Positions 1-7,436 of a stretch of DNA of 25,406 nt are shown here, in pieces. A program made the position numbers and the translations under genes. The number at the start of each line of letters is the position of its first letter. The stretch's first letter is position 1. The notes beneath the pieces were generated by a model, which did no database searches, was not told the origin of the DNA, and worked only from the letters and a program-made list of their open reading frames with translations. The stretch comes from a bacterium HR20 (GTDB taxonomy: Bacteria > Bacteroidota > Ignavibacteria > Kapaibacteriales > NICIL-2): contig BEHW01000018.1 of assembly GCA_002898675.1 (NCBI GenBank), positions 1 to 25,406 of the forward strand, given 5' to 3'.

Positions 1-609
1 GTCGGGATCATCCGTGGCTGGGATTCGAACTGGTTCGAGCGTGACAGCTTCGACCAGAAGCTTGCCGAAGACATCATGCTGCGGAACTACCTCCGCACGC
101 GGCTCAAAAAAGCGAACGTTTCGCGCATCGTCATTGATCGAACGCGAAAGCGCATCGTGGTGACGATCTACACCTCCCGGCCAGGCGTGGTTATCGGTCG
201 CTCGGGGAAAGACGTCGAGCAGCTCGAAGGCGAGCTCAGTAAGCTTACCTCGAGCGAAGTTGCGATTGTAATCAACGAAATCAAGATCCCCGAACTCGAT
301 GCGCAAATTGTCGCCGACACGATTGCACAGCAATTGGAAGGACGCATTGCGTTCCGGCGCGCGATGAAGCAAGCAGTTGCTGCAGCAATGCGAATGGGTG
401 CCGAAGGAATCCGCGTCATGTGCTCCGGTCGGCTCGGCGGGGCGGAAATGTCTCGCACCGAGCAGTACAAGGAAGGTCGCGTCCCACTCCACACGCTCCG
501 CGCTGACATTGACTACGCAACAGCGACAGCACAGACGGTCTATGGCTCGATCGGCGTGAAGGTGTGGATCTGCAAAGGCGAAATCATCGGCAAGCAAGCA
601 GAGCGATAG
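1..609 (+). CDS. rpsC: 30S ribosomal protein S3 (5' partial)
   Basis: S3 binds the 3' domain of 16S rRNA at the mRNA entry side of the 30S subunit and contributes to mRNA unwinding. The frame is open from base 1 and begins VGIIRGWDSNWFERDSF, which matches S3 a little after its usual MGQKxNPIGxRLG start, so roughly a dozen residues lie outside the window. The type II KH domain is visible with its GxxG loop in VVIGRSGKDVEQLE. The conserved C-terminal block (SGRLGGAEMSRTEQYKEGRVPLHTLRADIDYA) is complete and the protein ends at a TAG. The ATG at base 76 is an internal methionine. Next comes an 89-base spacer and then rplP, as in S10-type clusters. The identification is secure. Confidence 0.97.
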   Translation, partial: VGIIRGWDSNWFERDSFDQKLAEDIMLRNYLRTRLKKANVSRIVIDRTRKRIVVTIYTSRPGVVIGRSGKDVEQLEGELSKLTSSEVAIVINEIKIPELDAQIVADTIAQQLEGRIAFRRAMKQAVAAAMRMGAEGIRVMCSGRLGGAEMSRTEQYKEGRVPLHTLRADIDYATATAQTVYGSIGVKVWICKGEIIGKQAER

Positions 610-698
610 TTGCGCTGGACCGTACGTCAATTCCTGCGTGCAGACACGAGCGTTCTTGACACAAGACATCACCAACGAAATACTACTGGAGCCGAACC

Positions 699-1121
699 AT
701 GCTACTGCCAAAGCGAGTCAAACATCGGAAAGTACAGCGCGGCCGCCGCAAAGGCAAGGCGTTTCGCGGTTCGCAGGTTGCCTTCGGTGCCTATGGATTG
801 AAGGCGCTCGAGCCAGCCTGGATTACCAACCGCCAAATCGAGGCAGCGCGGATCGCAATCAACCGTCACCTCAAGCGCGATGGGAAAGTCTGGATCCGCA
901 TCTTCCCCGACAAGCCGTTTACGAAAAAACCGCTCGAGGTACGGATGGGCTCCGGGAAAGGTAACCCAGAAGGATGGGTTGCTGTCGTCAAACCGGGCCG
1001 TATCCTCTTCGAAGTGGATGGCGTCTCGAAGGAAGCAGCGCTCGAAGCGCTCCGTTTGGCCTCCCATAAACTCCCGATCAAAACGAAAATTGTTGCACGG
1101 CTTGATTTAGTCGAAGTATGA
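699..1121 (+). CDS. rplP: 50S ribosomal protein L16
   Basis: L16 is a 140-residue 23S rRNA-binding protein near the peptidyl-transferase centre and A site. The start MLLPKRVKHRKVQRGR and the internal blocks RGSQVAFGAYGLKALEPAWITNRQIEAARIA and RMGSGKGNPEGWVAVVKPGRILFE are characteristic, and the length is normal for the family. The start at 699 gives the canonical N-terminus. The upstream sequence has GGAG eight bases before the ATG, a weak Shine-Dalgarno match. Its TGA overlaps the rpmC start by 4 nt (ATGA), which implies translational coupling within the ribosomal cluster. Confidence 0.98.
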   Translation: MLLPKRVKHRKVQRGRRKGKAFRGSQVAFGAYGLKALEPAWITNRQIEAARIAINRHLKRDGKVWIRIFPDKPFTKKPLEVRMGSGKGNPEGWVAVVKPGRILFEVDGVSKEAALEALRLASHKLPIKTKIVARLDLVEV

Positions 1122-1321
1122 AACCGCGGAAAGCACGCGACTTGCGCGAGCTCAACGACCAAGACCTGCTGGCTGCGCTCCGCGAAGCAGAGGAAACGCT
1201 CGCCAAGCAGCGCTTCCAGCACGCACTCAAGCAACTCCAGGATACCGCGTACTTGCGGATTCTTCGCAAGGATATTGCGCGGATGAAAACCATTCTCCAC
1301 GAACGCAACATCCGGGTGTAA
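1118..1321 (+). CDS. rpmC: 50S ribosomal protein L29
   Basis: L29 is a small helical protein beside the peptide exit tunnel, near the docking site for SRP and trigger factor. The 67-residue product starts MKPRKARDLRELNDQDLLAALREAEETLAKQRFQ and ends with the helical segment TAYLRILRKDIARMKTILHER. This is the usual two-helix hairpin and the usual length. It begins inside the rplP stop codon (ATGA) and is followed after 5 nt by rpsQ, in the standard order L16-L29-S17. There is nothing unusual in the sequence. Confidence 0.96.
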   Translation: MKPRKARDLRELNDQDLLAALREAEETLAKQRFQHALKQLQDTAYLRILRKDIARMKTILHERNIRV

Positions 1322-1326
1322 TCGCA

Positions 1327-1647
1327 ATGGATCAACAGCTTTCTCCCACGCCCGACAGCAGGAGCACTGAACAGCTCCATCAAGAGAGCGCGGAGCCACT
1401 GCGCGGAAGAAAGATCCGCCAAGGCGTGGTCGTTTCGAATAAGATGGATAAAACGATCGTCGTCGCCGTCGAACGGCAGGTAATGCATCCGCTCTACAAG
1501 CGCTACTACAAGCGCACGAAAAAGTACATGGCGCACGATGAGCGCAACGAGTGCGCCATCGGTGATGTTGTCCGGATCATCGAATCGCGTCCGCTCAGCC
1601 GCCGCAAGCGGTGGATGCTGCTGGAGATCGTCCAGCGCGCACGTTGA
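1327..1647 (+). CDS. rpsQ: 30S ribosomal protein S17, N-terminally extended
   Basis: S17 is a primary 16S rRNA-binding protein with an OB fold. The core from about residue 26 (RGRKIRQGVVVSNKMDKTIVVAVERQVMHPLYKRYYKRTKKYMAHDE) to the end is typical. The predicted protein is 106 residues against about 80-90 in most bacteria. The surplus is a polar N-terminus (MDQQLSPTPDSRSTEQLHQESAEPL). I see no alternative ATG near the core start, so the extension is probably real, although a GTG or TTG start further in cannot be excluded. No clear Shine-Dalgarno lies in the 5-nt gap from rpmC, so coupling to rpmC translation is likely. Confidence 0.95.
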   Translation: MDQQLSPTPDSRSTEQLHQESAEPLRGRKIRQGVVVSNKMDKTIVVAVERQVMHPLYKRYYKRTKKYMAHDERNECAIGDVVRIIESRPLSRRKRWMLLEIVQRAR

Positions 1648-1682
1648 GATCGCCAACCACTATTCTACCGGAGGTTCTGGCC

Positions 1683-2051
1683 ATGATTCAAGAGGAAACC
1701 AATCTCGTCGTCGCCGACAATTCTGGCGCAAAGCGCGTCCGGTGCATCCGCGTCCTCGGTGGGCACGACAAGCGCTATGCAACGGTCGGCGATGTGATTG
1801 TCGTTTCGGTCAAAGCAGCGCTCCCCAACGGAGCGGTGAAGAAAGGCGATGTCGTCAAGGCAGTCGTCGTGCGAACCAAAAAGGAAATTCGCCGTCGCGA
1901 TGGCTCGTTTGTTCGCTTTGACGAAAACGCAGCAGTGCTACTCAATAACCAGCTCGAGCCACGCGGGACACGGATTTTCGGGCCGGTTGCGCGCGAGCTC
2001 CGCGAGAAAAACTTCATGAAGATCATTTCCCTGGCGCCAGAGGTCGTCTAA
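1683..2051 (+). CDS. rplN: 50S ribosomal protein L14
   Basis: L14 binds 23S rRNA at the subunit interface and forms an intersubunit bridge. The 122-residue product starts MIQEETNLVVADNSGAKRVRCIRVLGG and ends LREKNFMKIISLAPEVV, which are canonical L14 termini. The start at 1683 was chosen over the in-frame ATG at 1611 because it gives the family N-terminus. It also has a full GGAGG at 1670-1674, spaced 8 nt from the ATG, and it avoids overlap with rpsQ. The gene abuts rplX, whose ATG follows the stop directly. The spacer also contains an ACCACT similar to the leader motif described in the findings, but farther from the start. Confidence 0.98.
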   Translation: MIQEETNLVVADNSGAKRVRCIRVLGGHDKRYATVGDVIVVSVKAALPNGAVKKGDVVKAVVVRTKKEIRRRDGSFVRFDENAAVLLNNQLEPRGTRIFGPVARELREKNFMKIISLAPEVV

Positions 2052-2333
2052 ATGCTTGCTGATGCTCCCATGAAGCTCAAGATCAAGAAAGGCGATACTG
2101 TCATCGTTATCGCAGGCAACGATAAAGGGAAGACCGGCCGTGTGATTGCCGTCTATCCCAAGAAAATGCGGGTGCTCGTCGAGGGTGTCAACGTGCGCAA
2201 AAAGCACATGCGCCCATCGCCGGCATATCCGCAAGGGGGCATCATCTCGAAGGAGATGCCCATTCATTACTCGAACGTGATGCTCGTTGGGCCAGACGGC
2301 AAACCAACGCGGAAACGGCCAGTGGAAAAATAG
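2052..2333 (+). CDS. rplX: 50S ribosomal protein L24
   Basis: L24 is an assembly initiator that binds the 5' domain of 23S rRNA. The KOW motif lies near the N-terminus (KKGDTVIVIAGNDKGKTGRVIAV). It is followed by the conserved VLVEGVNVRKKHMRPSP and the short C-terminal part. From 2052 the product is 93 residues and begins MLADAPMKLKIKKGD. A second in-frame ATG at 2070 would give the more common MKLKIKKGD start. I prefer 2052 because it directly abuts the rplN stop and is preceded by AGAGGT at a reasonable distance, but either is possible. An 81-nt spacer separates it from rplE. Confidence 0.95.
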   Translation: MLADAPMKLKIKKGDTVIVIAGNDKGKTGRVIAVYPKKMRVLVEGVNVRKKHMRPSPAYPQGGIISKEMPIHYSNVMLVGPDGKPTRKRPVEK

Positions 2334-2414
2334 TCGCTCATCGCCGGGCACAAGCACTGATGGTATGACGGCGGCACAATTCTGTCAACTACGATAATTG
2401 TTGATCCAACTCCA

Positions 2415-3041
2415 ATGGCAAAGCAACAGCTCAAAAAACTCGACTTCAAGTACGAAGGTCCTCGGTTGGAGGACGTTCAGGTAGCGGAGCTTCCCGTTCC
2501 GCGGCTGCAGGTGTACTATCGCGAAACGGTTGTTCCGAATCTGATGAAACGGTTCGGCTATCGGTCGGTGATGCAGGTGCCGCGCCTGGTCAAAATTGTA
2601 CTCAACATGGGGGTTGGCGAAGGTGCGCAGGACCTCAAGCAGATTCAGAATGCACTCAACGAGCTGGAACTCATCGCTGGCCAACGGCCAGCGGTAGCGC
2701 GAGCAAAGCGTTCAATTGCAAACTTCAAGCTCCGCCAAGGTCAGCCAATTGGTGTCTACGTCACCCTCCGCCGGGCGCGGATGTACGAGTTCCTCGATCG
2801 GTTTATCAACATCGCTGCACCGCGGATTCGTGACTTCCGCGGTTTCCCGGATAAATCGTTCGACGGTCGCGGGAACTACACCGTCGGTATCAAGGAGCAA
2901 ATCATTTTCCCAGAAATTGACGTCGATAAAGTCGATCGCATCCGCGGTCTGGACATCACGTTCGTAACCAGCGCACAGACCGACGAGGAAGCATACGCCC
3001 TGCTCCAAGAGTTTGGATTTCCGTTCCGCAAGAAAGACTAA
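2415..3041 (+). CDS. rplE: 50S ribosomal protein L5
   Basis: L5 binds 5S rRNA and helix 84 of 23S rRNA in the central protuberance. The core (VPNLMKRFGYRSVMQVPRLVKIVLNMGVGEG, QRPAVARAKRSIANFKLRQGQPIGVYVTLR, FRGFPDKSFDGRGNYTVGIKEQIIFPEID) is canonical. At 208 residues it carries about 25 more N-terminal residues than E. coli L5, lysine-rich at first (MAKQQLKKLDFKYEGPRLEDV). The ORF has no earlier start and the family core begins near residue 30, so the extension is plausible but its exact start is not proven. The 81-nt upstream spacer has no clear Shine-Dalgarno. Confidence 0.97.
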   Translation: MAKQQLKKLDFKYEGPRLEDVQVAELPVPRLQVYYRETVVPNLMKRFGYRSVMQVPRLVKIVLNMGVGEGAQDLKQIQNALNELELIAGQRPAVARAKRSIANFKLRQGQPIGVYVTLRRARMYEFLDRFINIAAPRIRDFRGFPDKSFDGRGNYTVGIKEQIIFPEIDVDKVDRIRGLDITFVTSAQTDEEAYALLQEFGFPFRKKD

Positions 3042-3057
3042 CATTATTGAACGCCCT

Positions 3058-3327
3058 ATGGCAACCGATGCAGTTATTGCTCGTAATCGCAAACGGCAGC
3101 GGCTGGTGGCAAAGTATGCAGCCAAGCGAGCCGCGCTCAAGAAAGCAGGCGATTATGAAGCGCTCCAAAAGCTTCCGCGCAATAGCAATCCCGTCCGTGT
3201 TCGCAATCGCTGTTCGGTGACCGGACGCGGGCGCGGCGTCTATCGGCACTTTATGCTGTGCCGAAACGTCCTGCGGCAGCTTGCGCTCGAAGGCAAAATC
3301 CCCGGCTTGCGGAAGGCAAGCTGGTAG
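3058..3327 (+). CDS. rpsN: 30S ribosomal protein S14, zinc-free 89-residue form
   Basis: S14 belongs to the 3' domain of the 30S subunit. The start at 3058 (MATDAVIARNRKRQRLVAKYAAKRAALKKAGDYEAL) gives the standard N-terminus. The in-frame ATG at 3013 lies inside rplE and was rejected. The protein is 89 residues, the long form, and ends GKIPGLRKASW. The CxxC...CxxC zinc site of the short form is absent. The cysteines present (NRCSV and MLCRN) do not form such a site. This form is usual in Bacteroidota and Proteobacteria. The gene sits between L5 and S8, the normal spc order, and is followed by an unusually long 114-nt spacer. Confidence 0.97.
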   Translation: MATDAVIARNRKRQRLVAKYAAKRAALKKAGDYEALQKLPRNSNPVRVRNRCSVTGRGRGVYRHFMLCRNVLRQLALEGKIPGLRKASW

Positions 3328-3362
3328 CAAAGATCGCTGTTTTCCGTATTTTCGCACCCCTT

Positions 3363-3406
3363 GCCGCCAGTGCATCAGGCGGAATGGCCCTGAGATGGCT
3401 GGCGGT
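3363..3406 (+). promoter_or_regulatory. Imperfect hairpin in the rpsN-rpsH spacer
   Basis: GCCGCCAG (3363-3370) pairs with CTGGCGGT (3399-3406), allowing one G-U pair. Inside it, CATC (3373-3376) pairs with GATG (3394-3397), and AGG (3377-3379) with CCT (3389-3391). This leaves a small internal loop (TG opposite G) and a two-base GA bulge. No T-run follows, so it is not an intrinsic terminator. The position directly before rpsH suggests a cis-regulatory RNA. S8 is the known autogenous regulator of spc operons, but I cannot show that it binds here. Confidence 0.4.
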
Positions 3407-3413
3407 GCGACAA

Positions 3414-3426
3414 TGTTCGACCATTG
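3414..3426 (+). promoter_or_regulatory. Leader motif copy (rpsH)
   Basis: TGTTCGACCATTG begins 28 nt before the rpsH ATG. It differs from the groES and rplL copies (TGTTCCACCATT) at one of the first twelve positions. The function is unknown. See the finding on the recurrent leader element. Confidence 0.4.
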
Positions 3427-3441
3427 CGTGCAAACGACACT

Positions 3442-3843
3442 ATGCCAGTGACCGACGCCATCGGCGACTTCCTCACGCGCATTCGGAATGCCCAGCGCGC
3501 CCAGCATCGCACTGTCGAGGCCCCTGCATCGAAGCTCAAAATTGCCATTGCAGAAATCCTCAAGGACCAAGGATTCATTGCAGACTACGAGGTTGTAACC
3601 CCGGACGGTGCAGTGCAGCCAACACTCCGCGTGCACCTGAAGTACTACCAAGGCAAACCCGTCATTCGCGAGATCAAACGTATCAGCAAGCCGGGAATTC
3701 GGCGGTATGCGCGCGCGCAGGAATTGCCGCGAGTGTACAATGGGCTCGGCATTGCGATCGTTTCGACGTCGAACGGCGTCATGACCGATAAAGAAGCACG
3801 CCGTCAGAACGTGGGCGGCGAAATCATTTGCACTGTCTGGTAA
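3442..3843 (+). CDS. rpsH: 30S ribosomal protein S8
   Basis: S8 binds the central domain of 16S rRNA and in many bacteria represses the spc operon by binding its mRNA. The start at 3442 yields MPVTDAIGDFLTRIRNAQRAQHRTVEAPASKLK, the canonical N-terminus. The upstream in-frame ATG at 3424 adds only MRANDT and is less likely. The product has 133 residues and ends RQNVGGEIICTVW, with the typical VSTSNGVMTDKEARRQNVGGE block. The 114-nt upstream spacer holds a hairpin and a copy of the recurrent leader motif. Confidence 0.97.
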   Translation: MPVTDAIGDFLTRIRNAQRAQHRTVEAPASKLKIAIAEILKDQGFIADYEVVTPDGAVQPTLRVHLKYYQGKPVIREIKRISKPGIRRYARAQELPRVYNGLGIAIVSTSNGVMTDKEARRQNVGGEIICTVW

Positions 3844-3865
3844 CACCACCACACGCGCAGTTGCT

Positions 3866-4405
3866 GTGTCACGAGTCGGCCGTAAACCAATCGAAATTCC
3901 AGCGGGCGTTACTGTTACAGTCAACGGATCGGTGCTCATTGCAAAAGGTCCGCTCGGCGAACAACAAATGACGCTCCCCGAGAGCATTACCTGCCAGCGG
4001 GAAGGAAATACGCTTACCTTCCATCGCTCCAGCGATGACAAGAAGATTCGCGCGCTCCATGGGATGGTGCGAGCGCTCGCTGCGAACATGATCACCGGCG
4101 TAAGCCGTGGATTCGAAAAGCAGCTGGAGCTGCAAGGCGTCGGCTATAAAGCCGAGCTTCGCGGCAAGAATTTAGTGCTATCGCTTGGGTTCTCGCATCC
4201 GGTGGTCTTCATTCCGCCGGAAGGGATTCAAATCACCGTCTCGAGTCCAACCCAAGTGTCCGTCAAAGGAAGTGATCGGCAACTTGTGGGCGAAGTTGCT
4301 GCTGTCATTCGCAAGATTCGTCCGCCGGAGCCATACAAAGGCAAAGGCATTCGCTACGTCGGCGAATTCGTCCGCCGCAAGGCTGGGAAAGCAGCTGGTA
4401 AATAA
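3866..4405 (+). CDS. rplF: 50S ribosomal protein L6
   Basis: L6 binds helix 97 of 23S rRNA near the sarcin-ricin loop. The product starts MSRVGRKPIEIPAGVTVTVNGSVLIAKGPLGE and has the duplicated L6 fold, with the late signature PEPYKGKGIRYVGEFVRRKAGKAAGK. The length of 179 residues is normal. The start codon is GTG at 3866. It gives exactly the family N-terminus and there is no nearby ATG. The 22-nt gap from rpsH carries CACCACCACAC at about -21, which resembles the core of the leader motif, and lacks a good Shine-Dalgarno. Confidence 0.97.
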   Translation: MSRVGRKPIEIPAGVTVTVNGSVLIAKGPLGEQQMTLPESITCQREGNTLTFHRSSDDKKIRALHGMVRALAANMITGVSRGFEKQLELQGVGYKAELRGKNLVLSLGFSHPVVFIPPEGIQITVSSPTQVSVKGSDRQLVGEVAAVIRKIRPPEPYKGKGIRYVGEFVRRKAGKAAGK

Positions 4406-4422
4406 CGTTTGGTACCGATGCG

Positions 4423-4785
4423 ATGATCATCAATCACAAACTGGAACGTCGTGCGCGCCGCAAGAAAGGTATCCGCAAGAAAATTCGTGGGACGCCCCAG
4501 CGGCCGCGGCTGAGCGTATTCCGCTCGCTCAAGCACATCTACGCGCAAATTATTGACGACACCACGGGGCACACGCTCGTGAGTGCATCGTCGCTCGATA
4601 AAGAGCTTGCGCTCGAACCAGGCACACGGAAAGTTGACGTCAGCCGCGCAGTGGGGCGCTTACTTGCCGCACGCGCACTGACGCACGGCATCACGGCTGT
4701 TGCGTTCGATCGCAATGGCTTCCTTTACCACGGCAGAGTCCAAGCGCTCGCCGATGGTGCGCGCGAAGGTGGCCTCCAGTTCTAG
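4423..4785 (+). CDS. rplR: 50S ribosomal protein L18
   Basis: L18 binds 5S rRNA together with L5 in the central protuberance. The product of 120 residues has the basic N-terminus KLERRARRKKGIRKKIRGTPQRPRLSVFRS, then KHIYAQIIDDTTGHTLVSASS, and the C-terminal VAFDRNGFLYHGRVQALADGAREGGLQF, all hallmarks of L18. The length is normal. It is followed by a 59-nt spacer before rpsE. The context L6-L18-S5-L30-L15 matches the spc operon. Confidence 0.97.
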   Translation: MIINHKLERRARRKKGIRKKIRGTPQRPRLSVFRSLKHIYAQIIDDTTGHTLVSASSLDKELALEPGTRKVDVSRAVGRLLAARALTHGITAVAFDRNGFLYHGRVQALADGAREGGLQF

Positions 4786-4844
4786 TCCCGTGCGGATTGT
4801 TCCGCGCACTATGAGTTGAAAACGTACCGATTTCATTTTCAAAC

Positions 4845-5348
4845 ATGGCACGAGCGAAAGTCTCTCAGCTCCAACTCAACGACAAGCTTGTCAGCGTTTC
4901 GCGGACGGCAAAAGTTGTCAAAGGTGGGCGCCGCTTTAGCTTTTCGGCACTGGTCGTCGTCGGCGATGGCCAAGGCCACGTCGGGTATGGCCTTGGAAAA
5001 GCTGGTGAAGTGGTTGATGCGGTGCAGAAAGCGACCGAAGCAGCCAAGAAGAACGTCATCCACGTTCAACTTCATGGCAGTACAATCCCGCACGAGGTGA
5101 TGGCAAAGTACGGCGCAGCACGCGTGCTGCTCCGTCCTGCAGCCCCGGGGACGGGGATCATCGCTGCTGGTGGGGTGCGTGCGGTGTTGGAGATGGTCGG
5201 CGTCCACGATGTGCTGACGAAATCGCTCGGCTCGTCGAATCCGCACAACATCGTCAAGGCGACGATCAAAGCGCTCGAACAGCTCGAGGATGTCAGCTCT
5301 GTTGCAGCACGCCGTGGTATTTCGATCGAAAAGGTTCTCAATGGCTAA
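4845..5348 (+). CDS. rpsE: 30S ribosomal protein S5
   Basis: S5 lines the mRNA entry channel and influences translational fidelity. The N-terminal double-stranded-RNA-binding-like domain (KVVKGGRRFSFSALVVVGDGQGHVGYGLGKAGEV, about residues 24-58) and the C-terminal domain (GTGIIAAGGVRAVLEMVGVHDVLTKSLGSSNPHNIVKAT) are both clear. The length is 167 residues. The start MARAKVSQLQLNDKL at 4845 has no strong Shine-Dalgarno. The final eight bases overlap the start of rpmD, so those two are probably translationally coupled. Confidence 0.97.
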   Translation: MARAKVSQLQLNDKLVSVSRTAKVVKGGRRFSFSALVVVGDGQGHVGYGLGKAGEVVDAVQKATEAAKKNVIHVQLHGSTIPHEVMAKYGAARVLLRPAAPGTGIIAAGGVRAVLEMVGVHDVLTKSLGSSNPHNIVKATIKALEQLEDVSSVAARRGISIEKVLNG

Positions 5349-5568
5349 GCAGGCTATGGCGAAAATTCGCATTACGCAAGTTCGGAGCGTGATTGACTGC
5401 AACGAAAAGCACAAGCGCATTATTCGCGCGCTGGGGCTTGGGCGGCCGAACTACACGGTTGTCCAGGAAGCCACACCCCAAATCCTTGGAATGGTGGCCA
5501 AGGTGGCTCACCTTCTCCGCGTTGAAGAACTTCCAGCAGCACAGAGACGCAATGAAACACATCGGTAA
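5341..5568 (+). CDS. rpmD: 50S ribosomal protein L30
   Basis: L30 is a small 23S rRNA-binding protein. The core AKIRITQVRSVIDCNEKHKRIIRALGLGRPNYTVVQEATPQILGMVAKVAHLLRVEE is typical of the family. I start at 5341 (MAKQAMAKIRI, 75 residues), overlapping the rpsE stop by 8 nt. An alternative ATG at 5356 would give the common MAKIRI start. The C-terminus is about ten residues longer than in E. coli and overlaps rplO by 17 nt. The upstream in-frame ATG at 5290 lies well within rpsE and was rejected. Confidence 0.94.
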   Translation: MAKQAMAKIRITQVRSVIDCNEKHKRIIRALGLGRPNYTVVQEATPQILGMVAKVAHLLRVEELPAAQRRNETHR

Positions 5569-6013
5569 CCTCTCGTACGCTCCAGGAGCGCGCAAATCCC
5601 GCAAGCGGATTGGCCGAGGCGAAGGCTCCGGCCACGGCGGTACCTCGACGCGAGGCCATAAAGGTCACCAGTCGCGCGGGAATTTCCGCTACAAGCGCAA
5701 TTTCGAAGGCGGGCAGATGCCGCTGTCGCGCCGGATACCCAAGTTCGGCTTTGTCAATCCATTTCGCATCGAATATCAAGTCGTCAACGTCGGGCGGCTC
5801 CAAGAGCTTGCCGAGCAGGGTCGCATCGCTGGCGAGATTACCCCAGAAGTCCTCTGGCGCGTTGGCGCGATTTCGAATCGCACCGCGCCGGTCAAAATCC
5901 TCGGTGACGGTGAGCTTACGCATGCACTCACCGTTTCCGCGCACAGCTTCTCTGCATCGGCGCAGAAGAAGATCGAAGGCGCTGGCGGCCGCTGTGCTCG
6001 GCTCGAGCAATAG
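5552..6013 (+). CDS. rplO: 50S ribosomal protein L15
   Basis: L15 binds 23S rRNA late in 50S assembly. The start at 5552 gives MKHIGNLSYAPGARKSRKRIGRGEGSGHGGTSTRGHKGHQSRG, the classic glycine- and arginine-rich extension that threads into rRNA. The globular part follows (GGQMPLSRRIPKFGF..., VNVGRLQELAEQGRI). The product has 153 residues, normal for the family. A longer reading from 5393 would lie inside rpmD and was rejected. The gene overlaps the rpmD end by 17 nt and precedes secY, the standard order. Confidence 0.97.
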   Translation: MKHIGNLSYAPGARKSRKRIGRGEGSGHGGTSTRGHKGHQSRGNFRYKRNFEGGQMPLSRRIPKFGFVNPFRIEYQVVNVGRLQELAEQGRIAGEITPEVLWRVGAISNRTAPVKILGDGELTHALTVSAHSFSASAQKKIEGAGGRCARLEQ

Positions 6014-6051
6014 GTTCGGCGCAACACGCACTCTATCGCGAGGCTACGTCC

Positions 6052-7413
6052 ATGGCTACAGTTATCGAAACGGTCCGCAACATCTTCCGCATCGAGGAGC
6101 TTCGCCAGCGCATTGTGTTCACTGCGCTGATGCTGGTGGTCGTGCGTATTGGGGCGCATATCACTATCCCTGGGATTGACATCGAAGCCCTCAAAGCCTC
6201 GACGGCAACGAGCGACCCGAACAACTTGTTCGGACTTTACGATTTGTTCGTCGGTGGTGCATTTTCGAATGCCGCGATCTTCGCGATGGGGATCATGCCA
6301 TACATCTCCGCCTCGATCATCTTGCAGTTGGCGGGAGTGTTCGTCCCCGAGCTAATGAAACTTCAACGCGAAGGCGAAGAGGGGCGTCGCAAGATCAACC
6401 AGTGGACGCGGTACCTGACAGTTTTCGTGGCCGCGATGCAAGCCCTTGGCTTGAGCATCAAGCTCACTGCAACGACGGCCGGGATCGGGGGGCAGTCCAT
6501 CGTGGTCGCCCCGGGCATACTCTTTACGCTCACAGCGGTCGCAGTCATGACCGCGGGAACGATTTTCCTGATGTGGATCGGTGAGCAGATCACCGAACGT
6601 GGCATCGGCAATGGAATTTCGCTCATTATCTTCATCGGCATCATTTCCCGTCTGCCAGTTGCAATTCAAAACGAGTTGCAGCTCATCGCTGCTGGTGCAC
6701 GCAATTGGGTGGTGGATTTGATCTTGGTCGCGTTCCTGGGCGTCATCGTTGCGTTGGTTGTGCTCGTGACGCAAGGCGCCCGACGCATCCCCATCCAGTA
6801 TGCCAAGCGCATCGAAGGACGCAAGCAGTACGGCGGGCATACAACGTACATCCCGCTGCGAGTCAATACCGCGGGAGTGATGCCGATCATCTTCGCCTCG
6901 GCGATTTTGTTCATTCCGAACACGATTTTGAGCTTCTTCCCCGAAAACCAAACGCTCATCAACATTGCGCATCTGTTCAGTGACCGATCAGTTGTCTACG
7001 CAGTGATCTACGCAGCGCTGATCATCTTTTTCACGTACTTCTACACGGCGATTGCCTTCAACCCCCGCCAGGTGGCCGATGATTTGAAACGTGCACAAGG
7101 ATTCATCCCTGGTGTGCGGCCGGGCAATCCAACAGCAGAGTACCTCGATACGATTTTGACACGGATTACGCTTCCGGGCGCAGTGTTTCTGGCGATTATT
7201 GCGCTGCTTCCGGTCTTTGTCACAAATGTGCTGAACGTACCGTATTCGTTCGCGCAGTTTTTCGGCGGGACGAGCTTGCTCATCATCGTCGGCGTCGCCC
7301 TCGATACGCTCCAGCAGATCGAGGCATACCTGCTAATGCGGCACTACGATGGATTCATGAAAAGTGGTCGCCTCCGCGGACGGGGGGTAGCCCAAACCGG
7401 CGCCCGCTACTGA
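6052..7413 (+). CDS. secY: Protein translocase channel subunit SecY
   Basis: SecY forms the protein-conducting pore in the cytoplasmic membrane together with SecE (20149) and SecG. The product has 453 residues and about ten hydrophobic segments. Among them are the plug-region stretch around NNLFGLYDLFVGGAFSNAAIFAMGIMPYISASIILQL and the conserved EEGRRKINQWTRYLTV loop. The cytoplasmic loop LKRAQGFIPGVRPGNPTAEYLDTILTRITLPGAVFLA, which contacts SecA and ribosomes, is typical. The C-terminus GRGVAQTGARY is complete. The stop codon overlaps a possible map start by 1 nt. The position after L15 is standard. Confidence 0.98.
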   Translation: MATVIETVRNIFRIEELRQRIVFTALMLVVVRIGAHITIPGIDIEALKASTATSDPNNLFGLYDLFVGGAFSNAAIFAMGIMPYISASIILQLAGVFVPELMKLQREGEEGRRKINQWTRYLTVFVAAMQALGLSIKLTATTAGIGGQSIVVAPGILFTLTAVAVMTAGTIFLMWIGEQITERGIGNGISLIIFIGIISRLPVAIQNELQLIAAGARNWVVDLILVAFLGVIVALVVLVTQGARRIPIQYAKRIEGRKQYGGHTTYIPLRVNTAGVMPIIFASAILFIPNTILSFFPENQTLINIAHLFSDRSVVYAVIYAALIIFFTYFYTAIAFNPRQVADDLKRAQGFIPGVRPGNPTAEYLDTILTRITLPGAVFLAIIALLPVFVTNVLNVPYSFAQFFGGTSLLIIVGVALDTLQQIEAYLLMRHYDGFMKSGRLRGRGVAQTGARY

Positions 7414-7436
7414 TGACCGGACGCGAGGCACGCTCG

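Noticed and set aside
656..684. TTGACA and AATACT with 17-nt spacing before rplP
   Set aside because: The -10 matches only 4 of 6 and a start there would leave a leader of only about 8 nt. It lies inside a continuous ribosomal operon, so it is probably chance.
2956..4095. 379-residue open frame antisense to rplE-rpsN-rpsH-rplF
   Set aside because: It crosses four secure ribosomal genes on the opposite strand and resembles no protein family.
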